In this document: positions 55,918 to 64,000 of the stretch, one piece after another
Numbering within the stretch: the stretch's first letter is position 1
Layout: the number at the start of each line of letters is the position of its first letter
From: Nocardioides furvisabuli
Lineage (GTDB): Bacteria; Actinomycetota; Actinomycetes; Propionibacteriales; Nocardioidaceae
Length of the DNA: 64,000 nt
Assembly: GCF_021083185.1 (NCBI RefSeq)
Contig: NZ_JAIGQB010000005.1
Coordinates: forward strand, 186,001-250,000
Reading direction: 5' to 3'
The notes under the pieces: generated by a model
The model's input: the letters and a program-made list of their open reading frames with translations, nothing else
The model's database searches: none
What the model was told of the DNA's origin: nothing
Program-made: the position numbers and the translations under genes

Positions 55918-56763
55918 GTGCGGATCGACCTCCACACCCACTCCGCGGCCAGCGACGGCACCGACACCCCCGGCGACCTGGTCCGTGCGGCCGCGGCCGC
56001 CGGGCTCGACGTCGTCGCGCTGACCGACCACGACGCGATGTCGGGCTGGGCGGAGGCGGGCCGCGCGGCCGACGAGGTCGGCATCACGCTCGTGCCGGGC
56101 CTCGAGATCAGCACGCGGCTCGGCCACCGGGGCGTGCACCTGCTCGGCTACCTCCCCGACCCGACGTACCCGCCCCTCGTCGCCGCCCTCGACCGCATCC
56201 TCGCCGGGCGCACCGAGCGCACGCCTGCGATCGTCGCGGCGCTGCGCGGGCACGGCATCGACATCACCGAGGACGACGTACGCCGCGAGGCGGGCGGGTC
56301 CGTGGCGGCCGGGCGCCCCCACGTCGCCGACGCCCTGGTGCGGATGGGCGTCGCGCGCGACCGGACCCAGGCCTTCGACGACCTGCTCGACCCCGGCCGT
56401 CCCGGCTACGCCAGCCGCTACGCCACGCCGCTGGAGGAGATGATCGGGCTCGTCGTCGCGGCCGGCGGCGTCACCGTGATCGCGCACCCCTGGGGTCGCA
56501 GCGGACGCTCGGTCCTCGACGAGGCGACGCTCGCCCGGCTCAAGGACCTCGGGCTTGCCGGGATCGAGGTCGACCACCAGGACCACTCGCCGGCCGAGAG
56601 GGTCGAGCTGCGCGGCATCGCCCGCGACCTCGACCTGGTCGCCACCGGCAGCAGCGACCACCACGGGCTCGGCAAGGTCGACCACGACCTCGGGGTGCAC
56701 ACGACCGACCCCGAGCAGTACGAGCGGCTCGTGTCGCTGGCGTCACCTCCGACGCACCGCTGA
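55918..56763 (+). CDS. PHP-domain phosphoesterase (TrpH/RNase AM-like)
   Basis: A 281-residue metal-dependent phosphoesterase. PHP motifs are MRIDLHTHSAASDGTDTP, VALTDHD, PGLEISTR, VIAHPWG and SSDHHG, which supply the His/Asp residues of a trinuclear metal site. The size and the insert between motifs fit the YciV/TrpH group, which cleaves 3',5'-nucleoside bisphosphates or trims RNA 5' ends. GTG 55918 is the start nearest the first motif. Co-directional with the histidine phosphatase gene. Confidence 0.88.
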   Translation: MRIDLHTHSAASDGTDTPGDLVRAAAAAGLDVVALTDHDAMSGWAEAGRAADEVGITLVPGLEISTRLGHRGVHLLGYLPDPTYPPLVAALDRILAGRTERTPAIVAALRGHGIDITEDDVRREAGGSVAAGRPHVADALVRMGVARDRTQAFDDLLDPGRPGYASRYATPLEEMIGLVVAAGGVTVIAHPWGRSGRSVLDEATLARLKDLGLAGIEVDHQDHSPAERVELRGIARDLDLVATGSSDHHGLGKVDHDLGVHTTDPEQYERLVSLASPPTHR

Positions 56764-56785
56764 CCGGTCGCGGGACACTCCTCCC

Positions 56786-57589
56786 ATGGCCGACCTCGGG
56801 TACGACAGCGACTTCCTGCAGACCCCGCTCGTTCCTCCCGGCACCGGTGAGGTCGCGGGCGGCGCGCTCCTCGACTACACGCACTTCACCGTGCAGATGC
56901 ACCCCAGCCGTCGACTCGCGTGGTGGGTGGCGTGGAACATCGACGGCCTCCGGCTCTTCCCCAGCGAGTCGATCAGCCGGTCGGGCGAGCGGTTCCGCGC
57001 GGACCCGCGCATCCCCGCGTCGGAGCAGACGCTGGACGAGGCGTACGCCGACAACCGGCTCGACCGTGGGCACGTGGCCCGTCGTTCGGACCTGCTCTGG
57101 GGCACCCTCGAGGAGGCCCGGGCGGCGAGCTCGGACTCGTTCTTCTTCACCAACATCACGCCCCAGGTGGACGACTTCAACCAGTCCGGACGGGGTGGTG
57201 CCTGGGGCCTGCTCGAGAACGCCGTCCTCGCGCAGGACGGCCTCGAGGACCGGAGGCTGACGCTCTTCGCGGGGCCGGTGCTCCGCGAGGACGACCCGAC
57301 CTATCGCGGCATCGTCCAGGTCCCTCGCGAGCACTGGAAGGTCGTCGTCTACCGGATGGGCGGCGAGCTGAGGTGCAAGGCGTTCGTGCTGTCCCAGCGC
57401 CTCGTGCTGGCGCGCTGGGACGAGCAGGCCTTCCTCGACGACTTCGACACCTACCTCGTGCCGCTCGACCTGCTCGAGGAGCGCACCGGACTCACCTTCG
57501 CCGGCCTGTGGGCCGACGTCCCGGCCGCCGAGCTCCGCGAGCCCGGCGCGCCGGTGCTCGTGGAGGAGGTCGGTCAGGTGGTCTGGTAG
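56786..57589 (+). CDS. DNA/RNA non-specific endonuclease (NucA type)
   Basis: A 267-residue nuclease of the beta-beta-alpha-metal family. The catalytic motif is DNRLDRGHVARRSD (DRGH with the general base His), and the metal-ligand Asn is in FFFTNITPQVDDFNQ. No signal peptide is visible, so it may act inside the cell or be exported by another route. ATG 56786 is used because GACACT lies 6 bases upstream and the frame above has no ribosome site. The family includes sugar-non-specific nucleases of predation, defence and scavenging. Confidence 0.88.
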   Translation: MADLGYDSDFLQTPLVPPGTGEVAGGALLDYTHFTVQMHPSRRLAWWVAWNIDGLRLFPSESISRSGERFRADPRIPASEQTLDEAYADNRLDRGHVARRSDLLWGTLEEARAASSDSFFFTNITPQVDDFNQSGRGGAWGLLENAVLAQDGLEDRRLTLFAGPVLREDDPTYRGIVQVPREHWKVVVYRMGGELRCKAFVLSQRLVLARWDEQAFLDDFDTYLVPLDLLEERTGLTFAGLWADVPAAELREPGAPVLVEEVGQVVW

Positions 57590-57689
57590 CACCGGTCGTT
57601 GAAGACCCGATGGAGGGCGGTGCGACGCCTGTTCGAAAATAGTTCTCCACAGATCTGTTCTGGCAGGTCAGGGTGTCGGTGGCGTCTGG

Positions 57690-57695
57690 GACGAT
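57690..57695 (+). promoter_or_regulatory. -10-like box (GACGAT) of the second HNH gene
   Basis: GACGAT lies 6 bases before ATG 57702; the position fits a leaderless start, but the first base is not T. Confidence 0.3.
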
Positions 57696-57701
57696 GGACG
57701 T

Positions 57702-59132
57702 ATGTCCACTTCGACGCTCACCTCCGACACCCGGGTCACCGACCGGGTGGCGCTGGATCGTGCGGCGGCAGCGATGAGCGCGAAGCGGCGGGTCGAGGTG
57801 GAGGTGCTGGAGGCGGCGCTGGCATGGGCGCACGCGCACCTGGTGCCCGACGACGTCGATCCGGGCGAGGTCGCGGGCTGGCGTTCGGACACGGTCCGGA
57901 GGCCGGGGACTGCTGCGGCGTTGTTCGGCGAGCGCCCGCTGCCCCTCGCGGGGGAGGGAACGCCGCTGGTGGCGGAGTTCTGCGTGATGGAGCTCGCGGC
58001 CGTGCTGGACCTCTCCCACGAGGCGACCTTGGCGCTGCTGGGGGACGTGCTGGACCTGGCCCACCGCCTTCCGCGCCTGTGGGCGCTGGTGCGTGCGCTG
58101 CGGGTCCCCGTGCACCTCGCCCGTCTGGCCGCCAGCGAGTCCCGCGACCTCGCCGCAAGTGCGGCAGTTCATGCGGACCGGCTGCTGGCATGGCAGCCGC
58201 GTCGGTTGAACCCGCATCGGGTCGGGGTGCTGGTCCACGAGGCCCGGTTGTACGCCGACCCCGACCGTGCGATCGCCGACCACGACGCCGCGATGGACGC
58301 TCGGAGGGTCGAGGTGCACCACGAGGAGGGCGCACCTGGCACGAGCGAGGTGTTCATGACCCTCGACGCGGCGGACGCGGTCGCGTTCGACCGCACGGTG
58401 TCGACGATGGCCGCGACCATGCGGTCGCTGGGTCACGAGGGTGAGCTGGGTGTGCGGCGGGCGCACGCCGTCGGGGTGCTCGCGGACCCGCAGCAGGCTC
58501 TGGACCTGCTGGCTGCAGCTGACGTCGGTGACCCGGACCGGGCGGTCGACCCGGAGTCCGATCCGGCGGTCTGCGTCGCCGAGGACGTGGCCCACGGCTC
58601 GGCCGACCCGTTCCGCACGCCCTCGGGCAGTGGCGGTGAGGTCGTGCTGGTCTTCCACGTCACCGACCGCGACCTCCTCGACGACACGCACGGCGTCGCC
58701 CACTCACCGACGCTGGGCCCGATGCTGACCGGTCGCCTGAGGGCGTGGTTGCTGTGTGCCGGGCAGGTGACCGTCAAGCCGGTGGTGGACCTCGACCCCG
58801 CCGCACATCCGCCGGTCGACGCCCATGATCCGCCGGCCCGGATGGCCGAGATGGTCCGGCTGCTGGACGAGACGTGCGTCTACCCGCGGTGCGGGCGCCC
58901 CTCAGTCCGCTGCGACCTCGACCACACAGAGGAGTACGTCCCGATGGACGAGGGTGGTCCGCCGGGCCAGACCCGACCGGCGAACCTCGCGCCCCTGTGC
59001 CGCCGGCACCACCGCGCCAAGACCTTCGGAGACTTCACCTACCGGCGCCTGGACGACGGGTCCTACGAGTGGACCCTTCCCTCTGGCGTCACCATCAGGA
59101 GCGACCCGCCCGAGCGGCGCCCGAGACCCTGA
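57702..59132 (+). CDS. DUF222 / HNH endonuclease (second copy, diverged)
   Basis: A 476-residue protein with a DUF222 domain (LVAEFCVMELAAVLDLSHEA, LWALVRALRVPVHLARLAA) and a C-terminal HNH domain (CVYPRCGRPSVRCDLDHTEEY, LAPLCRRHHRAKTFGDFTY). The arrangement matches the gene at 21098-22531, but sequence identity is limited outside the motifs, so they are separate family members rather than a recent duplication. There is no FEARSARTSTT insert here. A long perfect hairpin ends the gene. Confidence 0.9.
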   Translation: MSTSTLTSDTRVTDRVALDRAAAAMSAKRRVEVEVLEAALAWAHAHLVPDDVDPGEVAGWRSDTVRRPGTAAALFGERPLPLAGEGTPLVAEFCVMELAAVLDLSHEATLALLGDVLDLAHRLPRLWALVRALRVPVHLARLAASESRDLAASAAVHADRLLAWQPRRLNPHRVGVLVHEARLYADPDRAIADHDAAMDARRVEVHHEEGAPGTSEVFMTLDAADAVAFDRTVSTMAATMRSLGHEGELGVRRAHAVGVLADPQQALDLLAAADVGDPDRAVDPESDPAVCVAEDVAHGSADPFRTPSGSGGEVVLVFHVTDRDLLDDTHGVAHSPTLGPMLTGRLRAWLLCAGQVTVKPVVDLDPAAHPPVDAHDPPARMAEMVRLLDETCVYPRCGRPSVRCDLDHTEEYVPMDEGGPPGQTRPANLAPLCRRHHRAKTFGDFTYRRLDDGSYEWTLPSGVTIRSDPPERRPRP

Positions 59133-59142
59133 CCGCCCCACA

Positions 59143-59169
59143 GCCCGATCACCCAAGTGGTGATCGGGC
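59143..59169 (+). terminator. Perfect 11-bp hairpin after the second HNH gene
   Basis: GCCCGATCACC (59143-59153) and GGTGATCGGGC (59159-59169) are exact complements with the loop CAAGT. It starts 10 bases after the stop codon. Confidence 0.65.
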
Positions 59170-59282
59170 CACAGGCGCGTACCCGGCCGGTTCCTGGCCG
59201 TCTCAGAACGACCTTTTCAGCCGTACGGATCGCGACAGGTCCGGGCGAGCGTAGCCGCCCTGCCAGCGGCAGATCCGGACGC

Positions 59283-59726
59283 TCAGCACACGGCCACGGA
59301 CTCCACCACGCGATCATCGTCGTAGCAGAGATTCAATCGACCCGGGTCGAAGTCCGCGGTCGCCATTGCCTCCGGCTCATGCGCTCGGACGAACCATCCG
59401 GCCGAACTCGCCCGGGTGGCTGCCTCGTCTACATCGAGCCCCACGAGTTGCTTGTAGTCGAACTGATCGTCTCGTCCGCTAACCCCGGGTGGGGGCTGAA
59501 CAGTCCAGGACTCACCTCGCCGGGGTTGTACCAAGAACTGGACCGGCGTGCGGTCAGTCAGCGCCACTGGGTGCTGGGCCAAGGAGCCGGTTGCGACGGT
59601 CTCGTCTCTCGGGGCGACCTCGAACTTGATGGCGCGGCCCTCGGGGCCCATCACGTACCAAGTGAACGGCAGATCCTGGCCGCTGCGATGCGCGGCGACC
59701 TCGCTGATGTCACGAAACGACGGCAT
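59283..59726 (-). CDS. Protein with a potato-inhibitor-I-like C-terminal domain
   Basis: A 147-residue protein. The C-terminal 55 residues, YKQLVGLDVDEAATRASSAGW and then VRAHEPEAMATADFDPGRLNLCYDDDRVV, follow the pattern of small serine-protease inhibitors of the potato I fold (helix, strand, inhibitory loop, strand DPGRLNLCYDD). The N-terminal half (FTWYVMGPEGRAIKFEV) is not recognised. No signal peptide is seen. The region has fewer family-conserved genes than its flanks and may be acquired. ATG 59726 is the only good start. Confidence 0.65.
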   Translation of the reverse strand: MPSFRDISEVAAHRSGQDLPFTWYVMGPEGRAIKFEVAPRDETVATGSLAQHPVALTDRTPVQFLVQPRRGESWTVQPPPGVSGRDDQFDYKQLVGLDVDEAATRASSAGWFVRAHEPEAMATADFDPGRLNLCYDDDRVVESVAVC

Positions 59727-59822
59727 GTTTCAGACTCGCACAGCGGCATGTCACGATGCGCGGATCGCGGCAGATCCGCGCGATCATCGCGGCAGGAGCG
59801 GTCGCTCGTCAGACCTGCTGGT

Positions 59823-60128
59823 TCAGTGAGTGCTGGTGTGCTGGGTGAGCATGGCAGCGGCCTCATTGAAGTCTGAGGCCGACGCAGACCAGTCGTCATC
59901 GCCGCAGAAGACATCGACAGCGGCGCCGTCCTGCGCTGGTACGAAGTGGCCCCGCGCCGCATCCGCACGCACGGCCCCGTACGGGACCGATGTCTTGGAC
60001 CCATTGGGAAGCCGCACGAGAGCCCGGCCATCCCGGTCCTCGATGAAGGTGGCTACGACGCTGCACAACTGTCCTGGCTCCACTGGGTCAGTGTGACCCA
60101 TGCCGACAGAGTCGGGGGCCATCCGCAC
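59823..60128 (-). CDS. Hypothetical protein
   Basis: An open frame of 101 codons with a plausible protein composition: a sheet-like front (CSVVATFIEDRDGRALVRLP, GSKTSVPYGAVRAD) and an acidic end (CGDDDWSASASDFNEAAAM). No family recognised and no ribosome site seen. ATG 60122 and ATG 60101 are alternative starts. It is co-directional with the inhibitor-like gene and the HAD gene, so it may be part of a small operon. Confidence 0.45.
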   Translation of the reverse strand: MRMAPDSVGMGHTDPVEPGQLCSVVATFIEDRDGRALVRLPNGSKTSVPYGAVRADAARGHFVPAQDGAAVDVFCGDDDWSASASDFNEAAAMLTQHTSTH

Positions 60129-60164
60129 ATCGGCAGTTCCGGATGTTCGCCGAGCGCCCCTCCG

Positions 60165-60821
60165 TCACCCCAGCAGCGCGGCGAGGTCTGAGACCGTCCG
60201 GCCCGCGAGGGTCTGCCAGGTCGTGAAGTCGCCCGCATCGGGCAGCACCGCATCGTTCGGCACGGCGAGCGTTGCCGCACCCGACGCCATGGCCGACGCC
60301 AGCCCGTTGGATGAGTCCTCGACCGCCACGCAGTGCTCGATTCGTACGCCGAGCAGCTCGGCCGCACGCAGGTAGGGCTCGGGCGACGGCTTGGTCCGGG
60401 TGACGTCCTCGGCCCCGACCACCACGCTGATGGCGCCGTCCGGCGCGGCACCCGCCACCAGCGCGGCCATCTCGTGGCTCGAGGTGGTCGCGATGGCACA
60501 GGGGATGCCCTGCTGCTGCAGGGCGGTCAGCAGCTCCCGCGCACCCGGGCGCCACGGCACGGTCTCGTGGAGCGAGTCGATGACAGCGCGCTCGAGCGTC
60601 GCGACCAGCTCGGCCGCCTCGAGGTCGACGCCCGCTGCCTGCACCGCCAGCGCGGTGTCGTGCATGTCCGCACCCACCAGCGCCAGGCCCTGCTCGGTCG
60701 ACCACGTCCCGCCGTGCTGCTCGGCCACGGCGAACTGCTGCGCGATCCAGATCGGCTCGCTGTCGATGAGGGTGCCATCCATGTCCCACAGGACGGCGGC
60801 GAGGGTTGCGGTCGTGGGCAC
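60165..60821 (-). CDS. HAD-superfamily hydrolase (subfamily IA phosphatase)
   Basis: A 218-residue phosphatase-like protein. Motif 1 is VLWDMDGTLIDSEP with the nucleophile Asp, motif 2 IATTSSHEM, motif 3 TKPSPEPYLRAAELLG with the Lys, and motif 4 VAVEDSSNGLASA. A helical cap lies between motifs 1 and 2, as in beta-phosphoglucomutase and phosphoglycolate phosphatase. The substrate is probably a phosphosugar or similar. GTG 60821 shares one base with the stop of the SDR gene (TAGTG), so the two are coupled. Confidence 0.88.
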   Translation of the reverse strand: MPTTATLAAVLWDMDGTLIDSEPIWIAQQFAVAEQHGGTWSTEQGLALVGADMHDTALAVQAAGVDLEAAELVATLERAVIDSLHETVPWRPGARELLTALQQQGIPCAIATTSSHEMAALVAGAAPDGAISVVVGAEDVTRTKPSPEPYLRAAELLGVRIEHCVAVEDSSNGLASAMASGAATLAVPNDAVLPDAGDFTTWQTLAGRTVSDLAALLG

Positions 60822-61585
60822 TACTTCCGCCCCATCGACTGCGTCAGCCGCAGCACCCGGTTGGGGACGACCGAAGTGAGCGCGCGGACGGCCTTGTACT
60901 GCGCGCCCGGGATGGAGTAGACGCGACCCTTCTCGAAGTCCTTCAGAGACGTGCTCACGAGGAACCCGACGTCGAGCCACATCAAGCCGTCGCCGCGCTT
61001 GACCTGCATCCGCTCGTGGAACTCGGTCTTGGTGAAGCCCGGGCACAGGGCCATCACCTTGACGCCGCGCGAGGCGTACTCCAGGTGCGCCCACTCGCTG
61101 AAGCTGTTGACCCACGCCTTGGCCGCGGAGTAGCTGCCGCGAGGGAGGAAGGCGGCGACGCTGGAGACGTTGATGATCCCGCCGTGCCCGCGCTCGGCCA
61201 TCGCGCCGAGGGCGGCGTGGCTGAGCCGCAGCACCGCGGTGACCAGCACCTCGAGCATCGCGGTCTCCTCGTCGGCGGTGTTGTCGAGGAAGCGCTTCTT
61301 CAGCCCGAAGCCGGCGTTGTTGACCAGCAGGTCGACCGGGTGGTCGCGGTCGGCCAGGCGCGCCTCCACGCGAGCGAGGTCCGCGCGGTCGGTGAGGTCG
61401 GCGACCAGGACCTCGACGTCGACCTGGTGGGCGCGGCGCAGCTCCTCGGCCACCTGCTCGAGGCGGGCCGCGTCGCGGGCGACGAGGACGAGGTCGTCGC
61501 CGCGCGCGGCGAGCTGGACGGCGTACTCGTGGCCGATGCCAGCAGTCGCGCCGGTGATCAGGGAGGTCGTCTTGTGGGGAGGCAT
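60821..61585 (-). CDS. Short-chain dehydrogenase/reductase
   Basis: A 254-residue NAD(P)-dependent oxidoreductase of the classical SDR fold. The cofactor motif is LITGATAGIGHEYAVQLA, then VLVARDAARLEQ, LLVNNAGFG, the catalytic Ser in IINVSSVAAFLP and YSAAKAWVNSF with the Tyr-x3-Lys pair, followed by ALCPGFTKTEF. The protein resembles the DltE/YqjQ-like group of broad SDRs. On the minus strand AATGCT lies 6 bases before ATG 61585. The physiological substrate cannot be assigned. Confidence 0.9.
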   Translation of the reverse strand: MPPHKTTSLITGATAGIGHEYAVQLAARGDDLVLVARDAARLEQVAEELRRAHQVDVEVLVADLTDRADLARVEARLADRDHPVDLLVNNAGFGLKKRFLDNTADEETAMLEVLVTAVLRLSHAALGAMAERGHGGIINVSSVAAFLPRGSYSAAKAWVNSFSEWAHLEYASRGVKVMALCPGFTKTEFHERMQVKRGDGLMWLDVGFLVSTSLKDFEKGRVYSIPGAQYKAVRALTSVVPNRVLRLTQSMGRK

Positions 61586-61645
61586 GCGCCCAGCATTTCA
61601 GGACGACCCCACCGCCCGCGACCCCGTCCGGCACAATGGGCGGTG

Positions 61646-62506
61646 ATGAGCACCCAGAGCCCGATCACGCTGGCCGTCGCCAACCAGAAGGGTGGCGTCG
61701 CCAAGACCACCTCCGTCGCGTCGATCGGGGCCGCGCTGGCCGAGCTGGGCCACCGCGTCCTGCTGGTCGACCTCGACCCCCAGGCGTGCCTGACCTTCTC
61801 CCTCGGCATCGACCCCGAGGACCTCGACGTCTCGGTCCACCACGTCCTGACCCAGGGCGTGGACCCGGTCGAGGTGATCATCGAGACCGAGGACGGCGTC
61901 GACGTGCTGCCCGCCACGATCGAGCTGGCTCGCGCGGAGGCCGACCTGCTGACCCGCACCGGGCGCGAGCACGTGATCAAGGGTGCGCTCGAGCAGCTCG
62001 CCGAGGACCTCGGCGACGAGGCGTACGACTGGGTGCTGCTCGACTGCCCGCCCTCGCTCGGCGTGCTGACGGTCGCCGCGCTCACCGCTGCCGACGGCGT
62101 GCTGGTGCCGCTGCAGTGCGAGACGCTGTCGCACCGTGGTGTCGGCCAGCTGCTCGACACCGTCCACGACGTACGCCGCTTCACCAACCGCGGCCTCGAG
62201 GTGTGGGGCGTGCTGCCGACGCTCTACGACGGTCGCACCAACCACGCCCGTACGGTGCTCGAGACCATCAGCGAGACCTATGACCTCGAGGTCGTCGAGC
62301 CGCCGATCCCCAAGACGATCAAGTTCGCCGAGGCCCCCGCGGCGGGTCGCTCGATCCTCGCGACGAGCCGCAGCAACAAGGGCGCGCAGGCCTACCGCGA
62401 GGTCGCGAAGAACCTCGTCGAGCGCGCCGCGCGGCCGAAGGCGAAGAAGGCGGCGAAGAAGAAGCCGGCCACGAAGGCCGCCGCCGCGAGGACGGCGGCC
62501 CGCTAG
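61646..62506 (+). CDS. Orphan ParA-family ATPase with lysine-rich tail
   Basis: A 286-residue ParA/Soj-type ATPase. The deviant Walker A is VANQKGGVAKTTSVASIG, followed by LLVDLDPQACLTFSLG and WVLLDCPPSLGVLTVA. The last 25 residues (AKKAAKKKPATKAAAARTAAR and upstream Lys-rich sequence) form a histone-like basic tail that could bind DNA or another polyanion. There is no parB nearby, so it is not the chromosome-partition ParA. In M. tuberculosis a ParA-like gene (Rv3213c) also neighbours a DEAD-box helicase. CACAAT lies 8 bases before ATG 61646. Confidence 0.88.
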   Translation: MSTQSPITLAVANQKGGVAKTTSVASIGAALAELGHRVLLVDLDPQACLTFSLGIDPEDLDVSVHHVLTQGVDPVEVIIETEDGVDVLPATIELARAEADLLTRTGREHVIKGALEQLAEDLGDEAYDWVLLDCPPSLGVLTVAALTAADGVLVPLQCETLSHRGVGQLLDTVHDVRRFTNRGLEVWGVLPTLYDGRTNHARTVLETISETYDLEVVEPPIPKTIKFAEAPAAGRSILATSRSNKGAQAYREVAKNLVERAARPKAKKAAKKKPATKAAAARTAAR

Positions 62507-62509
62507 GGC

Positions 62510-63898
62510 TCAGGCCTGGCTGGGGGTGTCCTTCACGGGGGCGCCGCCGCGGGTCCGGCTGCGGCTGCGGTTGCGCCGACGCGGCGCGTCGCCGGACGCC
62601 TTCTCGCGCGAGCCACCGTCGCGCGAGCCACCGTCGCGCGAGCCACGCTCGCGCTGCGGGCGCTCCTTCTTCTCCACCGGCGCGGGGTCGACGATGCGGC
62701 CCTTGGTGCCGGCCGGGATGCCCTGGTCGTGGAAGAGGTGCTCGGAGGTCGAGTAGGTCTCCTGCGGCTCCGGGAAGGGCAGGTCGAGGGTCTTGTTGAT
62801 CATCTTCCAGCGGTGCACGTCCGCCCAGTCGACGAAGGTGATCGCGATGCCCGAGGCGCCCGCGCGGCCGGTGCGGCCGATGCGGTGGACGTAGGTCTTG
62901 TCGTCCTCGGGGCAGGTGTAGTTGATGACGTGGGACACGCCGCGCACGTCGATGCCGCGGGCGGCGACGTCGGTGGCGACGAGCACGCGGATCTTGTCCT
63001 CGCGGAACTTCGCCAGCGCCTTCTCGCGCGCGACCTGGGCCATGTCGCCGTGCAGGGGCGAGGAGCTGAACCCACGCTCGGCGAGGTCGTCGGCGACCCG
63101 CTGCGCCTGGCGCTTGGTGCGGGTGAAGACGATGATCTTCTCGGCGTCCTCGGCCTGGAGGACCCGGCCGATGATCTCGGGCTTGTCGAGGTCGTGGGCC
63201 AGGTAGATGAACTGCGCGGTCGCCGGCACCATCGTGGTGTCGTACGACGACTCGGCACGGATGTTCATCGGGTGGCGCATGTGGGTGCGGGCCAGCGCGA
63301 CGATCGCCGACGGCATCGTGGCCGAGAACAGCATCGTCTGGCGCGTCTCGGGCGTCTTGGACAGCAGCGTGATGACGTCGGGCAGGAAGCCGAGGTCGAG
63401 CATCTCGTCGGCCTCGTCGAGCACGAGCGCGTGCACGTGCGAGAGGTCGAGGGCGCGGCGGTTGGCCAGGTCGATGAGGCGACCGGGGGTGCCGACCACG
63501 ATGTCGACGCCGGACTCGAGGGCCTCGAGCTGGGTGTCGTAGCCGACGCCGCCGTAGACGGTGAGGACCCGCAGGCCCATGTCCTTGCTGGCGAGGTGGA
63601 GGTCGTTGGACACCTGGAGCGCGAGCTCGCGGGTGGGGGCGACGATGAGGGCCTGCGGCTTGCCCTGCGGGAGGTCGGCGTACGCCGGGTTGCTCGGCGC
63701 GATGGAGCGCTGGAGCACCGGGATGCCGAAGGCGAGGGTCTTGCCGGTGCCCGTGCGGGCCTGGCCGATCAGGTCGGTGCCGAGCAGGGCGACCGAGAGG
63801 GTCATCTCCTGGATGGCGAAGGGGGTGGTGATGCCGGCGCGCTCGAGCGCGTCGCAGATCTCGGGCAGTACGCCCAAGTCACGGAAGGTGGTGGTCAC
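62510..63898 (-). CDS. DEAD-box ATP-dependent RNA helicase
   Basis: A 462-residue helicase. Motifs are all visible: Q motif (FAIQEMTLSVALLG), I ARTGTGKT, Ia APTRELALQ, Ib GTPGRLIDL, II VLDEADEM, III FSATMP, IV IIVFTRTKRQAQ, V VATDVAARGIDV and VI YVHRIGRTGRAG. The C-terminal 90 residues are a disordered Arg/Gly/Ser-rich tail with SRDGG repeats (coded by a 15-base DNA repeat near 62608-62655) that binds RNA. Subfamily is RhlE/CsdA-like. The stop is 3 bases from that of the convergent ParA gene. Confidence 0.95.
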   Translation of the reverse strand: MTTTFRDLGVLPEICDALERAGITTPFAIQEMTLSVALLGTDLIGQARTGTGKTLAFGIPVLQRSIAPSNPAYADLPQGKPQALIVAPTRELALQVSNDLHLASKDMGLRVLTVYGGVGYDTQLEALESGVDIVVGTPGRLIDLANRRALDLSHVHALVLDEADEMLDLGFLPDVITLLSKTPETRQTMLFSATMPSAIVALARTHMRHPMNIRAESSYDTTMVPATAQFIYLAHDLDKPEIIGRVLQAEDAEKIIVFTRTKRQAQRVADDLAERGFSSSPLHGDMAQVAREKALAKFREDKIRVLVATDVAARGIDVRGVSHVINYTCPEDDKTYVHRIGRTGRAGASGIAITFVDWADVHRWKMINKTLDLPFPEPQETYSTSEHLFHDQGIPAGTKGRIVDPAPVEKKERPQRERGSRDGGSRDGGSREKASGDAPRRRNRSRSRTRGGAPVKDTPSQA

Positions 63899-64000
63899 GG
63901 ATGTGTCGCTTTCGGAAGAGTCGGATGTCCCACGCGTATGCGGTCAGTCCACTCGGGAAAGCGTGCAAGCAGGAGTGCCGACCGCGCACATACAGGCGGC
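63899..64000. other. Upstream region of the helicase gene, cut by the window end
   Basis: The last 102 bases contain the leader and probable promoter of the helicase on the minus strand. GCATACG on that strand is a possible -10 remnant. No clear box, repeat or second gene could be supported. Confidence 0.3.

Overview
The window is 64 kb of very GC-rich, densely coding chromosomal DNA from a high-GC Gram-positive (actinobacterium). The gene content (WhiB2, MtrAB-LpqB, F420 genes cofD/cofE, a long hibernation factor, DUF3499, TIGR03089, LpqB, DUF222-HNH endonucleases, UDP-galactopyranose mutase plus GlfT-type transferases) and the style of the accessory proteins point to the Nocardioidaceae, most likely Nocardioides or a close relative. 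That placement is an inference from gene families, not a database match. Many genes look leaderless: a TAnnnT -10 box lies 6-8 bases before the ATG or GTG.

Layout. (1) 1-7203: the end of a probable LCP-family ligase, then a tight operon for a galactofuranose polymer: two GlfT1-like glycosyltransferases, glf, glfT2 and a Wzm/Wzt ABC exporter. (2) 7204-20503: a secreted PGRP-type amidase with FG-GAP repeats, then a block matching the M. tuberculosis Rv3256c-Rv3268 neighbourhood: TIGR03089, DUF3105, cofE-cofD, whiB2, a large membrane glycosyltransferase, DUF5719, a zincin-like protein, DUF3499, a Trm112-like protein and a SIS protein. manA and manB are not where they would be expected. (3) 20504-23960: accessory segment with an NTF2-like protein, a DUF222-HNH endonuclease, dispersed repeats and DUF808. 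(4) 24019-36210: a second conserved block like Rv3240c-Rv3248c: ahcY, mtrA-mtrB-lpqB, comF-like, a candidate structured RNA, hpf, a LuxR-type regulator, an AlkZ/YcaQ-type glycosylase and secA. (5) 36229-41492: LysM protein, TatB, Mrp, DUF1003 and MgtE-N/CBS genes. (6) 41672-54989: envelope and secretion accessory region with two EEP-domain secreted proteins (one fused to a degenerate alkaline-phosphatase-like domain), a LicD-methyltransferase fusion, DUF6752, two sulfotransferases and a PLD-like protein, interspersed with an acyl-CoA dehydrogenase and a double-hotdog hydratase. (7) 55070-64000: phosphatases, a nuclease, a second DUF222-HNH gene, a small island with a protease-inhibitor-like protein, HAD and SDR enzymes, an orphan ParA and a DEAD-box helicase.

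How it fits together. The main theme is building and remodelling the cell envelope: galactan synthesis and export, peptidoglycan hydrolysis, polymer ligation (LCP), Sec and Tat export, and the MtrAB-LpqB system that in relatives controls cell-wall genes. Tandem GTCAC hexamers with 9-bp spacing, the architecture described for MtrA sites, lie upstream of the amidase and of the EEP/phosphatase fusion. This suggests, but does not prove, that the two-component system in this window regulates them. The most unusual features are a 36-bp repeat read in the same frame inside two unrelated proteins, a long palindrome in the TIGR03089 gene, a structured leader before hpf and the LicD-methyltransferase/sulfotransferase/PLD envelope cluster.
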